Source: Magnetospirillum moscoviense
GTDB lineage: Bacteria; Pseudomonadota; Alphaproteobacteria; Rhodospirillales; Magnetospirillaceae
Length of the DNA: 64,000 nucleotides
Direction of reading: 5' to 3'
Assembly: GCF_001650635.1 (NCBI RefSeq)
Contig: NZ_LWQU01000163.1
Location: 62,001 to 126,000 of the forward strand
Numbering within the stretch: the stretch's first letter is position 1; each line of letters starts with the position of its first letter. The notes below the pieces were generated by a model that worked only from the letters and a program-made list of their open reading frames with translations, searched no databases and was not told where the DNA came from. A program made the translations under genes and the position numbers. Shown piece by piece: positions 25,175 to 34,248 of the stretch.

Positions 25175-25438
25175 CTAGTTCTGTCCGGGAAGCGGGGCGC
25201 CGGTGACGCGGGAATACAGCACGTAGGGATCGATGTCGGCACCGCCGGGCCAGCAGATGGTGCCGATCTCGGGGTTGACGGCGACCTTGGCGAACTCGCT
25301 TGGATCCTTGAGGGGGGCGAACACCCCCTTGAACGACAGGACAGAGGCGAAATCCACCTCGCCCACGGTTCCGTCGCCAAAGGTCAGGCGCAAGGTGAAC
25401 TCTCCCGTCCGGGTCACGGCGACAACGTCTCGGTCCAT
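25175..25438 (-). CDS. DUF2442 family small protein
   Basis: An 87-residue protein with the DUF2442 layout: short beta-strands around TLRLTFGDGTVGEVDF and a C-terminal region INP-like VNPEIGTICWPGGADIDPYVLY. Family members are usually paired with DUF4160 proteins, as here, and such pairs have been suggested to be toxin-antitoxin-like, which is not proven. It sits inside the hyp operon, 3 nt after DUF4160 and 1 nt before hypE. It is absent from standard hyp operons. Confidence 0.85.
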   Translation of the reverse strand: MDRDVVAVTRTGEFTLRLTFGDGTVGEVDFASVLSFKGVFAPLKDPSEFAKVAVNPEIGTICWPGGADIDPYVLYSRVTGAPLPGQN

Positions 25439-25441
25439 GCC

Positions 25442-25702
25442 TTACTCCAGCGGTTCGATCTTCTTCAAGGGCAGGTCGTTGCGCGCCAGGTTCCAATCCT
25501 CGGCCAGTTGCGCGCGATGGGCCGCCGCCCATTCTATCACAAGACCCAGGGCGCGAGGCGGCAAACGGCCGCTCAGGCAGGCCAGCGAATCTATCGCGAT
25601 CACCGCTTCGTGGTCGCCGTAGCGGACGTGGAAATGCGGCGGCGCGTGATCGTCGTAATACATCGCGATGATCATGCCCAGGAACCTGCTGATCTCAGGC
25701 AT
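25442..25702 (-). CDS. DUF4160 family small protein
   Basis: An 86-residue protein. It matches the DUF4160 pattern: MPEISRFLGMIIAMYYDDH, PPHFHVRYGDHEAVI, LPPRALGLVIEWA and LKKIEPL. Function is unknown; the family is often encoded beside DUF2442 and regarded as a possible toxin-antitoxin partner. ATG at 25702 lies inside the last codons of hypD (8-nt overlap), so it is translated with the hydrogenase maturation genes. A longer upstream frame is a shadow of hypD. Confidence 0.85.
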   Translation of the reverse strand: MPEISRFLGMIIAMYYDDHAPPHFHVRYGDHEAVIAIDSLACLSGRLPPRALGLVIEWAAAHRAQLAEDWNLARNDLPLKKIEPLE

Positions 25703-26819
25703 CGCGGAAACGTCCATAGGTCCAATGGGCGGCGCAGGCGCCCTCGGCCGAGACCATGCAGCTGCCCATGGGGTTCTCGGGCGTGCACACGGTGCCGAAC
25801 AGCTTGCAGTCGGTGGGCTTCTTGACGCCGCGCAAGATGGCGCCGCATTCGCAGGCCTTGTTGTCGGCGACGCTGTCGGCCGGCACGTCCCAGTGGCGCT
25901 CGGCATCGAAGGCGGCGAAGGCGTCCTTGATGCGAAGGCCGGAATAGGGCACCAGCCCCAGGCCGCGCCATTCGAAACTTTTGCGCAACTCGAACATCTC
26001 GGCCACCAGGGCCTTGGCCTTGGGGTTGCCGTCGCGGGTGACGGCGCGGGCGAACTCGTTTTCCACCTCGAAGCGGCCCTGGTTGATCTGGGCCACCAGC
26101 ATGCGCACCGCCTGCAGCACGTCCAACGGCTCGAAGCCGGCGATCACCACCGGACGCTGATATTCCTCGGCGAAATATTCGTAAGGGGCCGATCCGATGA
26201 TGGTCGAAACATGGGCCGGGCCGATGAAGGCGTCCAACTGCACCGTGCCCAGCTCGCGCACCTCGGGGCTGTCCAGGATCTGGGTGATGGCCGAGGGAGT
26301 CAGAACGTGGTTGCAGAACACGAAGAAATTGGAAAGCCCCAGGGCGGCGGCCTGCTTGACGGCGACCGCCGTCGGCGGCGTGGTGGTCTCGAAGCCGATG
26401 GCGAAGAACACCACGCTTCGATCGGGATTGTCGGCGGCCAGCTTGACGGCGTCCAGGGTCGAATAGACCATGCGGATGTCCGCCCCCTCGGCCTTGACCT
26501 TCAACAGCGACAGGCGCTTCGAGCCCGGCACGCGGAGCATGTCGCCATAGGTGCACAAGATCACGCCCGGTTGGCGGGCCAGCCAGATGGCGGCATCGAT
26601 GCGGCCGACGGGGAGCACGCAGACCGGGCAGCCGGGGCCGTGGATCATGCGGACATTGGCCGGCAGCAGGTCTTCCAGGCCATAGCGGCTGATGGCGTGG
26701 GTGTGGCCGCCGCAGAATTCCATGATGTGGTAGGTGCGAGCCGGATCGGCCTCGGCGCGGATGGCGGCCGCCAGGCGTCCTGCTGCGTCGCCGTCCCTGA
26801 ACTCGTCGATATATTTCAT
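25695..26819 (-). CDS. hypD: HypD, Fe(CN)2CO scaffold protein
   Basis: A 374-residue iron-sulfur protein that with HypC carries the Fe atom while CN and CO ligands are attached. Conserved Cys motifs are MEFCGGHTHAI near residue 34 and HGPGCPVCVLP near 62-72, and the [4Fe-4S] cysteines lie in the C-terminal third (KACECG, KLFGTVCTPENPMGSCMVS). ATG at 26819 overlaps the hypC stop (ATGA). Confidence 0.96.
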   Translation of the reverse strand: MKYIDEFRDGDAAGRLAAAIRAEADPARTYHIMEFCGGHTHAISRYGLEDLLPANVRMIHGPGCPVCVLPVGRIDAAIWLARQPGVILCTYGDMLRVPGSKRLSLLKVKAEGADIRMVYSTLDAVKLAADNPDRSVVFFAIGFETTTPPTAVAVKQAAALGLSNFFVFCNHVLTPSAITQILDSPEVRELGTVQLDAFIGPAHVSTIIGSAPYEYFAEEYQRPVVIAGFEPLDVLQAVRMLVAQINQGRFEVENEFARAVTRDGNPKAKALVAEMFELRKSFEWRGLGLVPYSGLRIKDAFAAFDAERHWDVPADSVADNKACECGAILRGVKKPTDCKLFGTVCTPENPMGSCMVSAEGACAAHWTYGRFRDA

Positions 26820-27046
26820 GTAAGGGCGCCCGTTTCCTGCATCTCGGCCCATAGCGCCAGGGTCTTTTCGGCCTCCGCGGGATCGACCTTGGTCAGGGCA
26901 TAGCCGACATGGACGATGACATAGTCGCCAACCGCCACGCCATCGACCAGGGCCAGCGAAACCGCCTTGGTGACGCCGCCCAGATCGACCTTGGCCTGGT
27001 CGCCGTCCAGCAATTCGGTCACCAGCGAGGGAAGGGCCAGACACAT
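26816..27046 (-). CDS. hypC: HypC, hydrogenase maturation chaperone
   Basis: A 76-residue HypC/HupF-family protein. It begins MCLALPS; the Cys at position 2 binds the iron precursor and contacts HypD and the large subunit. The middle GDYVIVHVGYALTKVD is typical. ATG at 27046 is required by the Cys-2 rule; upstream in-frame codons are rejected. It overlaps hypD by 4 nt. A second family member (hupF) lies at 30551-30784. Confidence 0.95.
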   Translation of the reverse strand: MCLALPSLVTELLDGDQAKVDLGGVTKAVSLALVDGVAVGDYVIVHVGYALTKVDPAEAEKTLALWAEMQETGALT

Positions 27047-27050
27047 GCGC

Positions 27051-28130
27051 TTACATCTCCCGAAGGGCGGCGATCCACGCCTGGCCCAAAGACAAACCGG
27101 CATCGCCCGGCGACGCCTGGGTGGCGGTCAACGGGACAAGGCCGCGCCGTTCCAACTCGGGCACCAGCCCGGCGGTCAGGACGCGGTTGAAGAAACAGCC
27201 GCCGCCCAGGGCAATGGTGCGACAGCCGGTTGATTCGGCCCCCCACACGCACCAATCGGCCAGGCCGGCGATCAAGGTGCCATGGAACAGGTTGGCACCG
27301 TCCCTGGGCTCGGGGCAAGAGGCCAGCAGGCTCATCAAGGGCGCGAAATCCAGCACGCCGCGTTCCAGAATCCACCCCGAGGCCAGGATGGCCGGGTGAT
27401 CGACCAGGGCTTCCAGCGCCATCGGCGCCTGGCCCTCGAATTCGGCGACCGGGTGGACGCCCAGCAGGCCGCAGGCGGCATCGAACAGCCGCCCGGCCGA
27501 CGAGGTGATGGGCGCGTTCAGCCCCTTGTCCAGCACCATCCCCAGCCGGCTGGCGGCGGGAATGCCCTTCCAGCGCGAGGCGATTTCGTCGGCGCGACCC
27601 AGCTTGTGCAGCCAGGCGGCGGCCATGCGCCAGGGTTCGCGGGCGGCCTTGTCGCCGCCGGGTTGGGCGATGTGGACCAGATGGCCCAGGCGGCGGAAAT
27701 CGGCCCCTTCGCAATAAAGCAGCTCGCCGCCCCAGGCCTGGTTTTCCGGCCCCAGCCCGAAGCCGTCCAGCGACAGGCCCAGGATGGGGGCTGCGTGGCC
27801 GTGCTCGGCGGCGATGGCGGCGGCGTGGGCGTGGTGGTGTTGCACCGCCAGGGCCGGCAGGTCCAGCGCCTGGGCGAAGCGGGTGGAATGGAAGTCGGGA
27901 TGCAGATCGTGGGCGACGCGGACCGGCTTGACGCCCAGTTCGCGCACCATCGCCTCGGCCGAATGCTCGAAGAGGGCGATCGAGTCGGGCGTCCCCAGAT
28001 CGCCATGGACCGGCGACAGATAGGCGCGGTCCCCCTTGGTGACGCAAACGGTGTTTTTCAGGAAGGCGCCCACCGCCAGCACCGACGGCCCGGAGCGGGG
28101 CAGGGCGATGGTGGCGGCGACGGTGGTCAA
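27051..28130 (-). CDS. hypF: Short HypF, C-terminal carbamoyltransferase part only
   Basis: A 359-residue protein corresponding only to the Kae1-like C-terminal half of HypF, with the metal-binding [13 protein letters not shown] near residue 113 and GGGCFFN near 306. The acylphosphatase, zinc-finger and YrdC-like domains that make normal HypF about 750 residues long are missing, and no remnant is seen upstream because hypB abuts it. The start is a TTG at 28130 overlapping the hypB stop (TTGA). Ralstonia eutropha HypF1 is, as I recall, similarly short. It may work alone or need a second, full-length HypF elsewhere. Confidence 0.9.
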   Translation of the reverse strand: MTTVAATIALPRSGPSVLAVGAFLKNTVCVTKGDRAYLSPVHGDLGTPDSIALFEHSAEAMVRELGVKPVRVAHDLHPDFHSTRFAQALDLPALAVQHHHAHAAAIAAEHGHAAPILGLSLDGFGLGPENQAWGGELLYCEGADFRRLGHLVHIAQPGGDKAAREPWRMAAAWLHKLGRADEIASRWKGIPAASRLGMVLDKGLNAPITSSAGRLFDAACGLLGVHPVAEFEGQAPMALEALVDHPAILASGWILERGVLDFAPLMSLLASCPEPRDGANLFHGTLIAGLADWCVWGAESTGCRTIALGGGCFFNRVLTAGLVPELERRGLVPLTATQASPGDAGLSLGQAWIAALREM

Positions 28131-29041
28131 GGCCTGGTCCCGGCCTTGGCGGCGGCTTGCTGGCCCTGGCTAATCCAGTCCAGCCACTGATCCATGCCCT
28201 GGCCATTCTTGGCCGACACCTGCAAAACGGCGATGTTGGGGTTGACCCTGCGGGCATAGGCGATGGCGGCATCAACATCGAAATCAAGATGCGGCAGCAG
28301 GTCGGTCTTGGTCAGGATCATCAGGTTGGCGGCGGCGAACATGTCGGGATACTTGATGGGCTTATCCTCGCCCTCGGTCACCGACAAGATGGCGACCTTG
28401 TGGGCCTCGCCCAGATCAAAGGCGGCCGGGCAGACCAGATTGCCGACATTTTCGATGAACAGCACCGAGCGGCTGGCCGGGTCCAGCCGGATCAGCGCCT
28501 TGGCCACCATGTCGGCATCCAGGTGACAGCCCTTGCCGGTGTTGACCTGCACCGCCGGCGCCCCGGTGGCGCGGATGCGGTCGGCGTCGTTGCTGGTCTG
28601 CTGATCGCCCTCGATCACCGCGACCGGGAAGCGGCCGGCCAGGGCCTCGATGGTCTTGCAAAGCAGCGTGGTCTTGCCCGAGCCGGGGCTGGAGACCAGG
28701 TTCAAGGCGAAGATGCCGCGATTGGTCAGCCAGGTGCGGTTGGCCCCGGCCAGGTCGTTGTTGCGGCCCAGGATATCCTGCTCGATCTGGATGATGCGGC
28801 TTTGGCTTAAGCCCGGCACATGCACGCCGGCGATGCCGGTGCCGAAATGCAGGTCGTCGCCATGATGGTGGTGATGGTGGTCATGATCGTGGTCGTGATC
28901 ATGGTCGTGGTGATGGTGGTCATGATCGTGGTCATGATCGTGATGGTGATCATGGGGATGGGAGTGATGGTGGTCGTGACCATGATGATGGTCGTGGGAA
29001 TGTTCCAGCTTCGACTCGCCGCAGCCGCACACCGTGCACAT
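28127..29041 (-). CDS. hypB: HypB, nickel-insertion GTPase with long His-rich tract
   Basis: A 304-residue GTPase that with HypA inserts nickel into the large subunit. It begins MCTVCGCG (the N-terminal CxxCGC nickel site). Residues 14-60 are a His/Asp tract with 31 His in 47 positions, giving nickel storage ability as in rhizobial HypB. The P-loop is [11 protein letters not shown] near residue 110, and [15 protein letters not shown] carries the G-domain metal site. ATG at 29041 overlaps the hypA stop. Confidence 0.96.
   Translation of the reverse strand: MCTVCGCGESKLEHSHDHHHGHDHHHSHPHDHHHDHDHDHDHHHHDHDHDHDHDHHHHHHGDDLHFGTGIAGVHVPGLSQSRIIQIEQDILGRNNDLAGANRTWLTNRGIFALNLVSSPGSGKTTLLCKTIEALAGRFPVAVIEGDQQTSNDADRIRATGAPAVQVNTGKGCHLDADMVAKALIRLDPASRSVLFIENVGNLVCPAAFDLGEAHKVAILSVTEGEDKPIKYPDMFAAANLMILTKTDLLPHLDFDVDAAIAYARRVNPNIAVLQVSAKNGQGMDQWLDWISQGQQAAAKAGTRP
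28862..29002. repeat. Low-complexity (CAT/CAC/GAC) tract coding the His-rich segment of HypB
   Basis: Read on the plus strand this is a run of ATGGTGGT / CATGATCGTGG units. It encodes residues 14-60 of HypB (mostly His and Asp). Such a tract is prone to slippage and length change between strains. Confidence 0.85.
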
Positions 29042-29385
29042 CACTCGACCTCCAATTCCTTGATCCGCATGTCGGCGCCCTGGGTGACGCTGAGCGCGAA
29101 GCCGCCGCATTCGGGGCAGCCATCGACCCGGGACGCCAGTTTGACACTCTTGGCGCAATCCAGACAAAAGCCTTCGCCGGGGACCCGGACGATTTCCAAC
29201 CTGGCCCCGGCCGCGACCGAAGACCCCCGGGTGACGGCGTCGAAGCAGAACAGCATCGAATCGGGATCGACCTGGGAAAGTTCGCCGATTTCTAGCCACA
29301 CCGTCTTGACTTTGGTGAAGTTGTGGGCCGCCGCCTGGTCCTCGAGGATGCGGACAACGCCTTCGGTCAGGCTCATCTCGTGCAT
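29041..29385 (-). CDS. hypA: HypA, nickel metallochaperone
   Basis: A 114-residue HypA. The nickel-binding N-terminus MHEMSL (His 2) is intact, and the zinc site has CLDC near residue 74 and CPEC near 91. It hands nickel to the hydrogenase large subunit with HypB. ATG at 29385 is fixed by the MHEMSL start and overlaps the hupK stop by 1 nt. Confidence 0.95.
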   Translation of the reverse strand: MHEMSLTEGVVRILEDQAAAHNFTKVKTVWLEIGELSQVDPDSMLFCFDAVTRGSSVAAGARLEIVRVPGEGFCLDCAKSVKLASRVDGCPECGGFALSVTQGADMRIKELEVE

Positions 29386-30551
29386 CAGGGGGCCTCCACG
29401 CTGACCTGGCAGGTCACGCACGGGTCCAGGGCGGCGACCAAAAGCCCCGCCCGGGCGGCCAGGTCGCCATCGGCCCGGATGCCGGTCAGGCCGCGGGCCA
29501 GCGGGCCTGCGGGGTGGAAGTTCCATTCGGTCGGAGCCAGGATGCGATAAAGGCTCACGCGGCCCTCCGCCAGATGAACGCGATGCGCCAGCAATCCCCG
29601 CGCCGCCTGGGTGGCGGCCAGGCCCTGGCCCGAGCCCAACCGGGCAGCCCCGGCGGCTTCGGCTTTCAAATCCTGCACCAGCGATGCCATTTCATGCAAG
29701 GCCGCCGCGACATCGACCAGCCGGGCGGTCAGCCGGGCCAGCAGGCCGGCACCTTCGTGCCGCAGGATCGCCGCCACCAGCGGATGGGTATGGTTGCGGG
29801 CCAGCGCGCCGGTTTCCAGGACCTGGCCCCGATAATCGGGGCGCGCCAGATAAAGTCCGTCCGGGTCGCCATCCAGCCGCTCGGCCAGATCGGGCGGGCC
29901 GTTCTCGGGCATGGCCAGCAAATCGGCGGCGCCAAACGACGCCTGCGCCTCGCTGACCACCTGGGCCAGCATGCGGCCGATGGCGGTGGGGGCCTGGGTC
30001 ATCCAGGCCCGGAAGGTGTTGCGGTCCTTCAGCAGCCCGGTGACCTGGCCGCCCAGGCAATGGGCGAAGGCGGCCTGGGCCTCGGCGATGTCGGCCAACA
30101 GGTGCGAGATGTCGGGGGCCAGACGGCCGCCGCCAAGGGTCAGCCAGTCGCCATCGGGATAAAGATGCTGCCTGACCGTCGCCAAGGTCCGCTTGAACTT
30201 GCGGGCGGTCTCCATGTCGGGGCGTTCGCCCATCAGCATCGGCCAGTCGCGGGCCAGCGCCATGCCGTGCTCGGCGACGGCCTCGGCGGAAACCAGGATG
30301 CGCCGGGCCGCGCGGGTGGCCGGCGAGGCGAACAGGCCGCCGGCCTGTTCCATCGCTTCCAGGCCGGTCAGGGCCTGGGCGGTGCCGCACAGGGCGAACA
30401 GGGTCGGCAGGATGGTCAGCACCTCGGCCGGGCTTTTGCCGGCGAACATGGCTGCGGCCTTGACCAGCCGGGTCGAGCCGATCTCGACGGCGCGCACCGT
30501 CCCATGCCCGACTTTCAGCGCCACGGTGATGCCGGCCTCGGGAAAGCCCAT
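29385..30551 (-). CDS. hupK: HupK-like hydrogenase maturation protein
   Basis: A 388-residue protein distantly related to NiFe hydrogenase large subunits. It retains a C-terminal DPCVTCQV like the large-subunit DPCxxC, but the N-terminal RxCxxC is reduced to LFALCGTA. HupK/HoxV proteins are thought to act as scaffold for the iron centre during assembly. It overlaps hupF (ATGA). The reading frame is intact and the composition normal, so it is not a decaying large subunit. Confidence 0.85.
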   Translation of the reverse strand: MGFPEAGITVALKVGHGTVRAVEIGSTRLVKAAAMFAGKSPAEVLTILPTLFALCGTAQALTGLEAMEQAGGLFASPATRAARRILVSAEAVAEHGMALARDWPMLMGERPDMETARKFKRTLATVRQHLYPDGDWLTLGGGRLAPDISHLLADIAEAQAAFAHCLGGQVTGLLKDRNTFRAWMTQAPTAIGRMLAQVVSEAQASFGAADLLAMPENGPPDLAERLDGDPDGLYLARPDYRGQVLETGALARNHTHPLVAAILRHEGAGLLARLTARLVDVAAALHEMASLVQDLKAEAAGAARLGSGQGLAATQAARGLLAHRVHLAEGRVSLYRILAPTEWNFHPAGPLARGLTGIRADGDLAARAGLLVAALDPCVTCQVSVEAP

Positions 30552-30784
30552 CAGGCCAGGCCGTCGGCCAATACGCCGGACAGGTATTCCAGGGTCGCCA
30601 ACGCGGTTTCCTGGGGCACCTTTTCAGCGGCGAAATTGCCCCCGGCGCCTAGGATGACGTAGTCGCCCACCAGGGCCTCCTCGTCCAGCAGCATCAGGCT
30701 GGTCTGGCGCTCGCGCCCGAACGCCTCGACCGTCGCGGTCTGGCCGTCGATGGCGACGATGCGGGAGGGCACGGCCATGCACAT
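30551..30784 (-). CDS. hupF: HupF (HypC-family) hydrogenase chaperone
   Basis: A 77-residue HypC paralogue. It begins MCMAVPSRIVAIDG with the essential Cys 2, followed by GDYVILGAGG. HupF/HoxL-type chaperones bind the large subunit before cleavage and protect it in air. It lies between hupD (6-nt gap) and hupK (4-nt overlap), the usual hupDFK neighbourhood. Confidence 0.92.
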   Translation of the reverse strand: MCMAVPSRIVAIDGQTATVEAFGRERQTSLMLLDEEALVGDYVILGAGGNFAAEKVPQETALATLEYLSGVLADGLA

Positions 30785-30790
30785 GGCGGG

Positions 30791-31279
30791 TTACGCCGCC
30801 GCCTTGGCGTGGACGGTCACGCCGAAATCCACCAGCTCGGCGACCAGACGCTCGATCACCTGGGGCAGCACGGCGGCCACTTGGGGGGTCAGCTCCATCG
30901 CGGTGTCGAAGCTGGCGGGCTGCACGCCGACCAGCACCACCTTCTTGGGCGCGATGCCCTGGAACACGCAGGCCGCCAGCACGTCGGACAGGCCGACCTG
31001 ATGGGGCGAAATGCGGGTCTTGAACCAGGCATTGATTTCTTCGTCGGCGATGCGGGTGATGTCGCCGGGCTGCTTGCCCGGGCTACGCATGCTGTCGGCG
31101 ATCAGCAGCAGGTCGGCATCGGCGATGCGGTCCAGGCAATCCATGCCCGAGGTGCCGCCGTCGATCACTTCGACCCAGTCTGGCAAGGCATAAAGCTTGT
31201 CCAGTTCGGTGACGGCATAGACCCCGACCCCTTCGTCGGACATCAGGATATTGCCAACCCCCAGAACCACGACACGCAT
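30791..31279 (-). CDS. hupD: Hydrogenase large-subunit maturation protease
   Basis: A 162-residue HupD/HybD/HyaD-type endopeptidase that removes the C-terminal tail of the large subunit after nickel insertion. Signature pieces are VLGVGNILMSDEGVG (metal-binding Glu 16), VIDGGTSG near residue 44 and SPHQVGLSDVL with the conserved His near 93. ATG at 31279 is the start of the fold. It is the gene after hybC. Confidence 0.94.
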   Translation of the reverse strand: MRVVVLGVGNILMSDEGVGVYAVTELDKLYALPDWVEVIDGGTSGMDCLDRIADADLLLIADSMRSPGKQPGDITRIADEEINAWFKTRISPHQVGLSDVLAACVFQGIAPKKVVLVGVQPASFDTAMELTPQVAAVLPQVIERLVAELVDFGVTVHAKAAA

Positions 31280-31338
31280 GGACGATTCTCCAAATAAAAG
31301 GCCCGGCCGCCCCATGGCGACCGGGCCAGACTAGCACA

Positions 31339-33045
31339 TTACAAAGCCTTGACCTGAACGATCTCGCGCTTCTCGTCGTCGTGGACGTGAACCGCGCAGG
31401 CCAGGCAGGGGTCGAACGAGTGGACGGTGCGCAGCACTTCCAGCGGCAGTTCGGCATCGGCGATGGGGTTGTCCATCAGCGAGGCCTCGTACGGACCGAT
31501 GGCGTCGTTCTCGTCGCGCGGACCGGCGTTCCAGGTCGACGGCACCACGCACTGGTAGTTGGCGATCTTGCCGTCCTTGATGACGGTCCAGTGCGACAAC
31601 AGGCCGCGCGGCGCTTCGTGCATGCCGAAGCCCCGAACCTCGCCCTTGGGGAAGGTCGGCTTGTTGAAGGTGGTGGTGTCGCCCTTGCCGATGTTTTCCA
31701 GCAGCATCGACCAGTTCTGGGCCAGCACCTCGCACATGACGCCCGAGCGGATGGCGCGCGCCGCATGGCGGCCCACCGTCGAGTGCAGGATTTCCGGGCC
31801 GACCTTGGCGCCCAGCAGGCCGCCCACGCGGTCCAGCATCTGGGTCGCGTAGGTGACGGTCGGCTGGTGGCCGGCGGCCAGGCCGCACAGCACGTTGGCC
31901 AGCGGGCCGACCTGGGCGCGCTTGCCATAGAAGGTCGGAGCCTTCAGCCAGCTGTACTTCCCTTCGTCCTGGAAGTCGGTGTACTTGGGCTTGGTCTCGC
32001 CGACATAGGGGTGCAGCGGGCCGGGCTTCGAGTATTCGTACCAGGCATGCTTGACCGATTCCTCGACGCCGCCCATCAGGTAGTCGTCGCCGAACTTGGT
32101 GAACGGCTTGTAGGACTTCAGGTCGCCGTTCGGGACGTGGCCACCCGGCACCATGAACTGGGTGCCCTTGGAATCGGTCGGGAAGTCGGGGCTGGAGATG
32201 TAGTTGGTGACGCCGGCACCGTACTTGGTCCAGTCGGCGTAGAAGGCGCCGATGGCGGCGACGTCGGGCAGATAGACCTTGCGGGTGAACTCGGCCAGCG
32301 CGTCGATATGCTCCTTGACCGCCAGCAGGCGCTCGATGGTCAGGTTAGACTGGCTGTTGGTGTCGATCGGGTTGGCGACGCCGCCGACCGCCAGGTTCTG
32401 GATGTGCGGCGACTTCGACCCCAGGATGGTGACGATCTTGTTGGCGTGACGCTGGGCTTCCAGCGCCTGCAGATAGTGGGCGACCGCCAGCAGGTTGACC
32501 TCGGGCGACAGCTTCATCGCCGGATGGCCCCAATAGCCGTTGGCGAACGGACCCAGCTGACCGGACCCCACGAAGCTCTTCAGCTTTTCCAGGGTCTGGG
32601 TCATGACGTGCTTGGAATTCATCGGCCAGTCGGACAAGGATTCAGCCAGCTGGCTGGTCTTGACCGGATCGGCCTTCAGCGCCGACACCACGTCGACGAA
32701 ATCCAGCGCCGACAGATGGTAGAAGTGGACGATGTGATCGTGCAGGGCGTGGGCCGAGGCGATCATGTTACGGATGAACTGGGCGTTGACCGGCACTTCC
32801 AGGTTCAGCGCGTTCTCGACGGCGCGAACCGACGTGATGGCGTGGACCGTGGTGCAGACGCCGCAGATGCGCTGGGTGATGGCCCAGGCATCGCGGGGGT
32901 CGCGGCCGAGCAGGATCAGCTCGACGCCGCGCCACATCTGGCCGGACGACCACGCCTTGGTGACCTTGCCGCCATCGACTTCGACGTCGATGCGCAGGTG
33001 GCCTTCGATCCGGGTGATGGGGTCGATGGTGATACGCTTGGACAA
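31339..33045 (-). CDS. hybC: NiFe hydrogenase large subunit
   Basis: A 568-residue catalytic subunit for H2 oxidation. The N-terminal nickel-binding motif is RICGVCTTVHA near residue 60, and the C-terminal one is DPCLACAVH, followed by a 15-residue tail (VHDDEKREIVQVKAL) to be removed by HupD. DPITRIEGHLRID at the start is typical. It is encoded fourth, after hybO-hybA-hybB, exactly the E. coli hybOABC order. It is cotranslocated with the small subunit since it has no signal of its own. Confidence 0.97.
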   Translation of the reverse strand: MSKRITIDPITRIEGHLRIDVEVDGGKVTKAWSSGQMWRGVELILLGRDPRDAWAITQRICGVCTTVHAITSVRAVENALNLEVPVNAQFIRNMIASAHALHDHIVHFYHLSALDFVDVVSALKADPVKTSQLAESLSDWPMNSKHVMTQTLEKLKSFVGSGQLGPFANGYWGHPAMKLSPEVNLLAVAHYLQALEAQRHANKIVTILGSKSPHIQNLAVGGVANPIDTNSQSNLTIERLLAVKEHIDALAEFTRKVYLPDVAAIGAFYADWTKYGAGVTNYISSPDFPTDSKGTQFMVPGGHVPNGDLKSYKPFTKFGDDYLMGGVEESVKHAWYEYSKPGPLHPYVGETKPKYTDFQDEGKYSWLKAPTFYGKRAQVGPLANVLCGLAAGHQPTVTYATQMLDRVGGLLGAKVGPEILHSTVGRHAARAIRSGVMCEVLAQNWSMLLENIGKGDTTTFNKPTFPKGEVRGFGMHEAPRGLLSHWTVIKDGKIANYQCVVPSTWNAGPRDENDAIGPYEASLMDNPIADAELPLEVLRTVHSFDPCLACAVHVHDDEKREIVQVKAL

Positions 33046-33057
33046 GGCAGTGGCTCC

Positions 33058-34242
33058 TTACTTTTCGTGGGCCGCGGCCAGTTCGGCCGGCGTCAGCTTG
33101 TGGGTGTAGAAGACCGGGAACTTCCGGACGAACACGACATAGAGAAGAATTTCGGTGGCGATGATGCCGATGGTCACCAGCAGCTCCTGGACGCTGGGGA
33201 AGTAGCTCCAGCCGGCCCCGGTCTGATAGGCGACCAGGAAGGCATCCAGGCGATAGAGCGCACCGGCCAGCAGCAAGCTGCAGGCGCCGATCCACAAGGC
33301 CTTCTTGGACATGCGGTTTTCGGCCTTGGCGAACAGCACGACCGGGGTGGCGAACAGCGCGATCTCGATCCAGAACATCAGGCTGCGGATGCCCGAGGTG
33401 AACAGCTCGGCGATGGCGCCGCGCACCACGATGTCGCCGAAGCGGATCACCAGATAGGCGACCATCATGCCCTGGATGATGCGGGCCAGCTTGGCCAGCT
33501 GCGGCATCTCGTGACGCACCGAGCGGTTGAAGGCGCTCGCCCCCAGCAGGGCCTCGAACACCACGATGGAAAAGCCCATGGTGATGGCCGACGCCAGGAA
33601 CAGCAGCGGCAGGATCGGGGTCTGCCACAGGGGATGGATCTGATAGCCCATCACCACCAGCAAAGTGCCCAGCGAGCTTTGGTGCATGCTGGGCAGCAGC
33701 ACGCCCAGGGCCACGAAGACGAACAGGATCTTTTCCAGCTTCTTCTTCGAGTCCTTGAGGCCGAACTTGGTCAGGATGGCCGGCGAGAACTCGATCCACA
33801 GCACGACGATGTAGGCCATCACGCACAGCGCGACCTCGAACATCACCGAGCCGGTATTCCAGTAGCTGGGCACCAGGATATGCCAGGCGTTCCACCAGCG
33901 GCCCAGATCGAAGACGATCGAGATACCGCCCAGGGTGTAGCCGAAGGCCGAGGCCAGCAGGGCCGGGCGGACCATCGGGTGGTACTCGCCCTTGTTGAGG
34001 ACATAGCAAAGGATCGCCATGGCATAGCCGCCGCAGGCGAACGCCGTGCCGATGACCACGTCGTAGACGATCCAGATGCCCCAGGGATAACCGTTATTGA
34101 GGTTGGTGACCGAGCCCAGGCCCAGGACCATTCGCTTGGCCAGGATGACGGCGGCGATCAAGGCCAGGATGGCACAGATCACCGTGGTCTTGCTGAACAG
34201 GCTGCCACCCAGGGGCTCGTGCTCATTATGGAATTTCGCCAT
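33058..34242 (-). CDS. hybB: HybB-type integral membrane subunit
   Basis: A 394-residue NrfD/HybB-family membrane protein with about ten helices and no haem. It links the hydrogenase to the quinone pool. NGYPWGIWIVYDVVIGTAFACGG near residue 50 and HQSSLGTLLVV near 200 match HybB. It lies between hybA and hybC, with 6 nt to hybA and 12 nt to hybC. Confidence 0.94.
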   Translation of the reverse strand: MAKFHNEHEPLGGSLFSKTTVICAILALIAAVILAKRMVLGLGSVTNLNNGYPWGIWIVYDVVIGTAFACGGYAMAILCYVLNKGEYHPMVRPALLASAFGYTLGGISIVFDLGRWWNAWHILVPSYWNTGSVMFEVALCVMAYIVVLWIEFSPAILTKFGLKDSKKKLEKILFVFVALGVLLPSMHQSSLGTLLVVMGYQIHPLWQTPILPLLFLASAITMGFSIVVFEALLGASAFNRSVRHEMPQLAKLARIIQGMMVAYLVIRFGDIVVRGAIAELFTSGIRSLMFWIEIALFATPVVLFAKAENRMSKKALWIGACSLLLAGALYRLDAFLVAYQTGAGWSYFPSVQELLVTIGIIATEILLYVVFVRKFPVFYTHKLTPAELAAAHEK

Positions 34243-34248
34243 GGTGGC

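Noticed and set aside
28862-29002. The repeated ATGGTGGTCATGATCGTGG pattern as a tandem-repeat or CRISPR-like array.
   Set aside because: It is coding, gives the His-rich segment of HypB in frame, and has no spacer structure.
29385-30551. HupK as a decaying hydrogenase large-subunit pseudogene.
   Set aside because: The frame is intact, position and length fit HupK/HoxV, and the C-terminal DPCxxC is kept.
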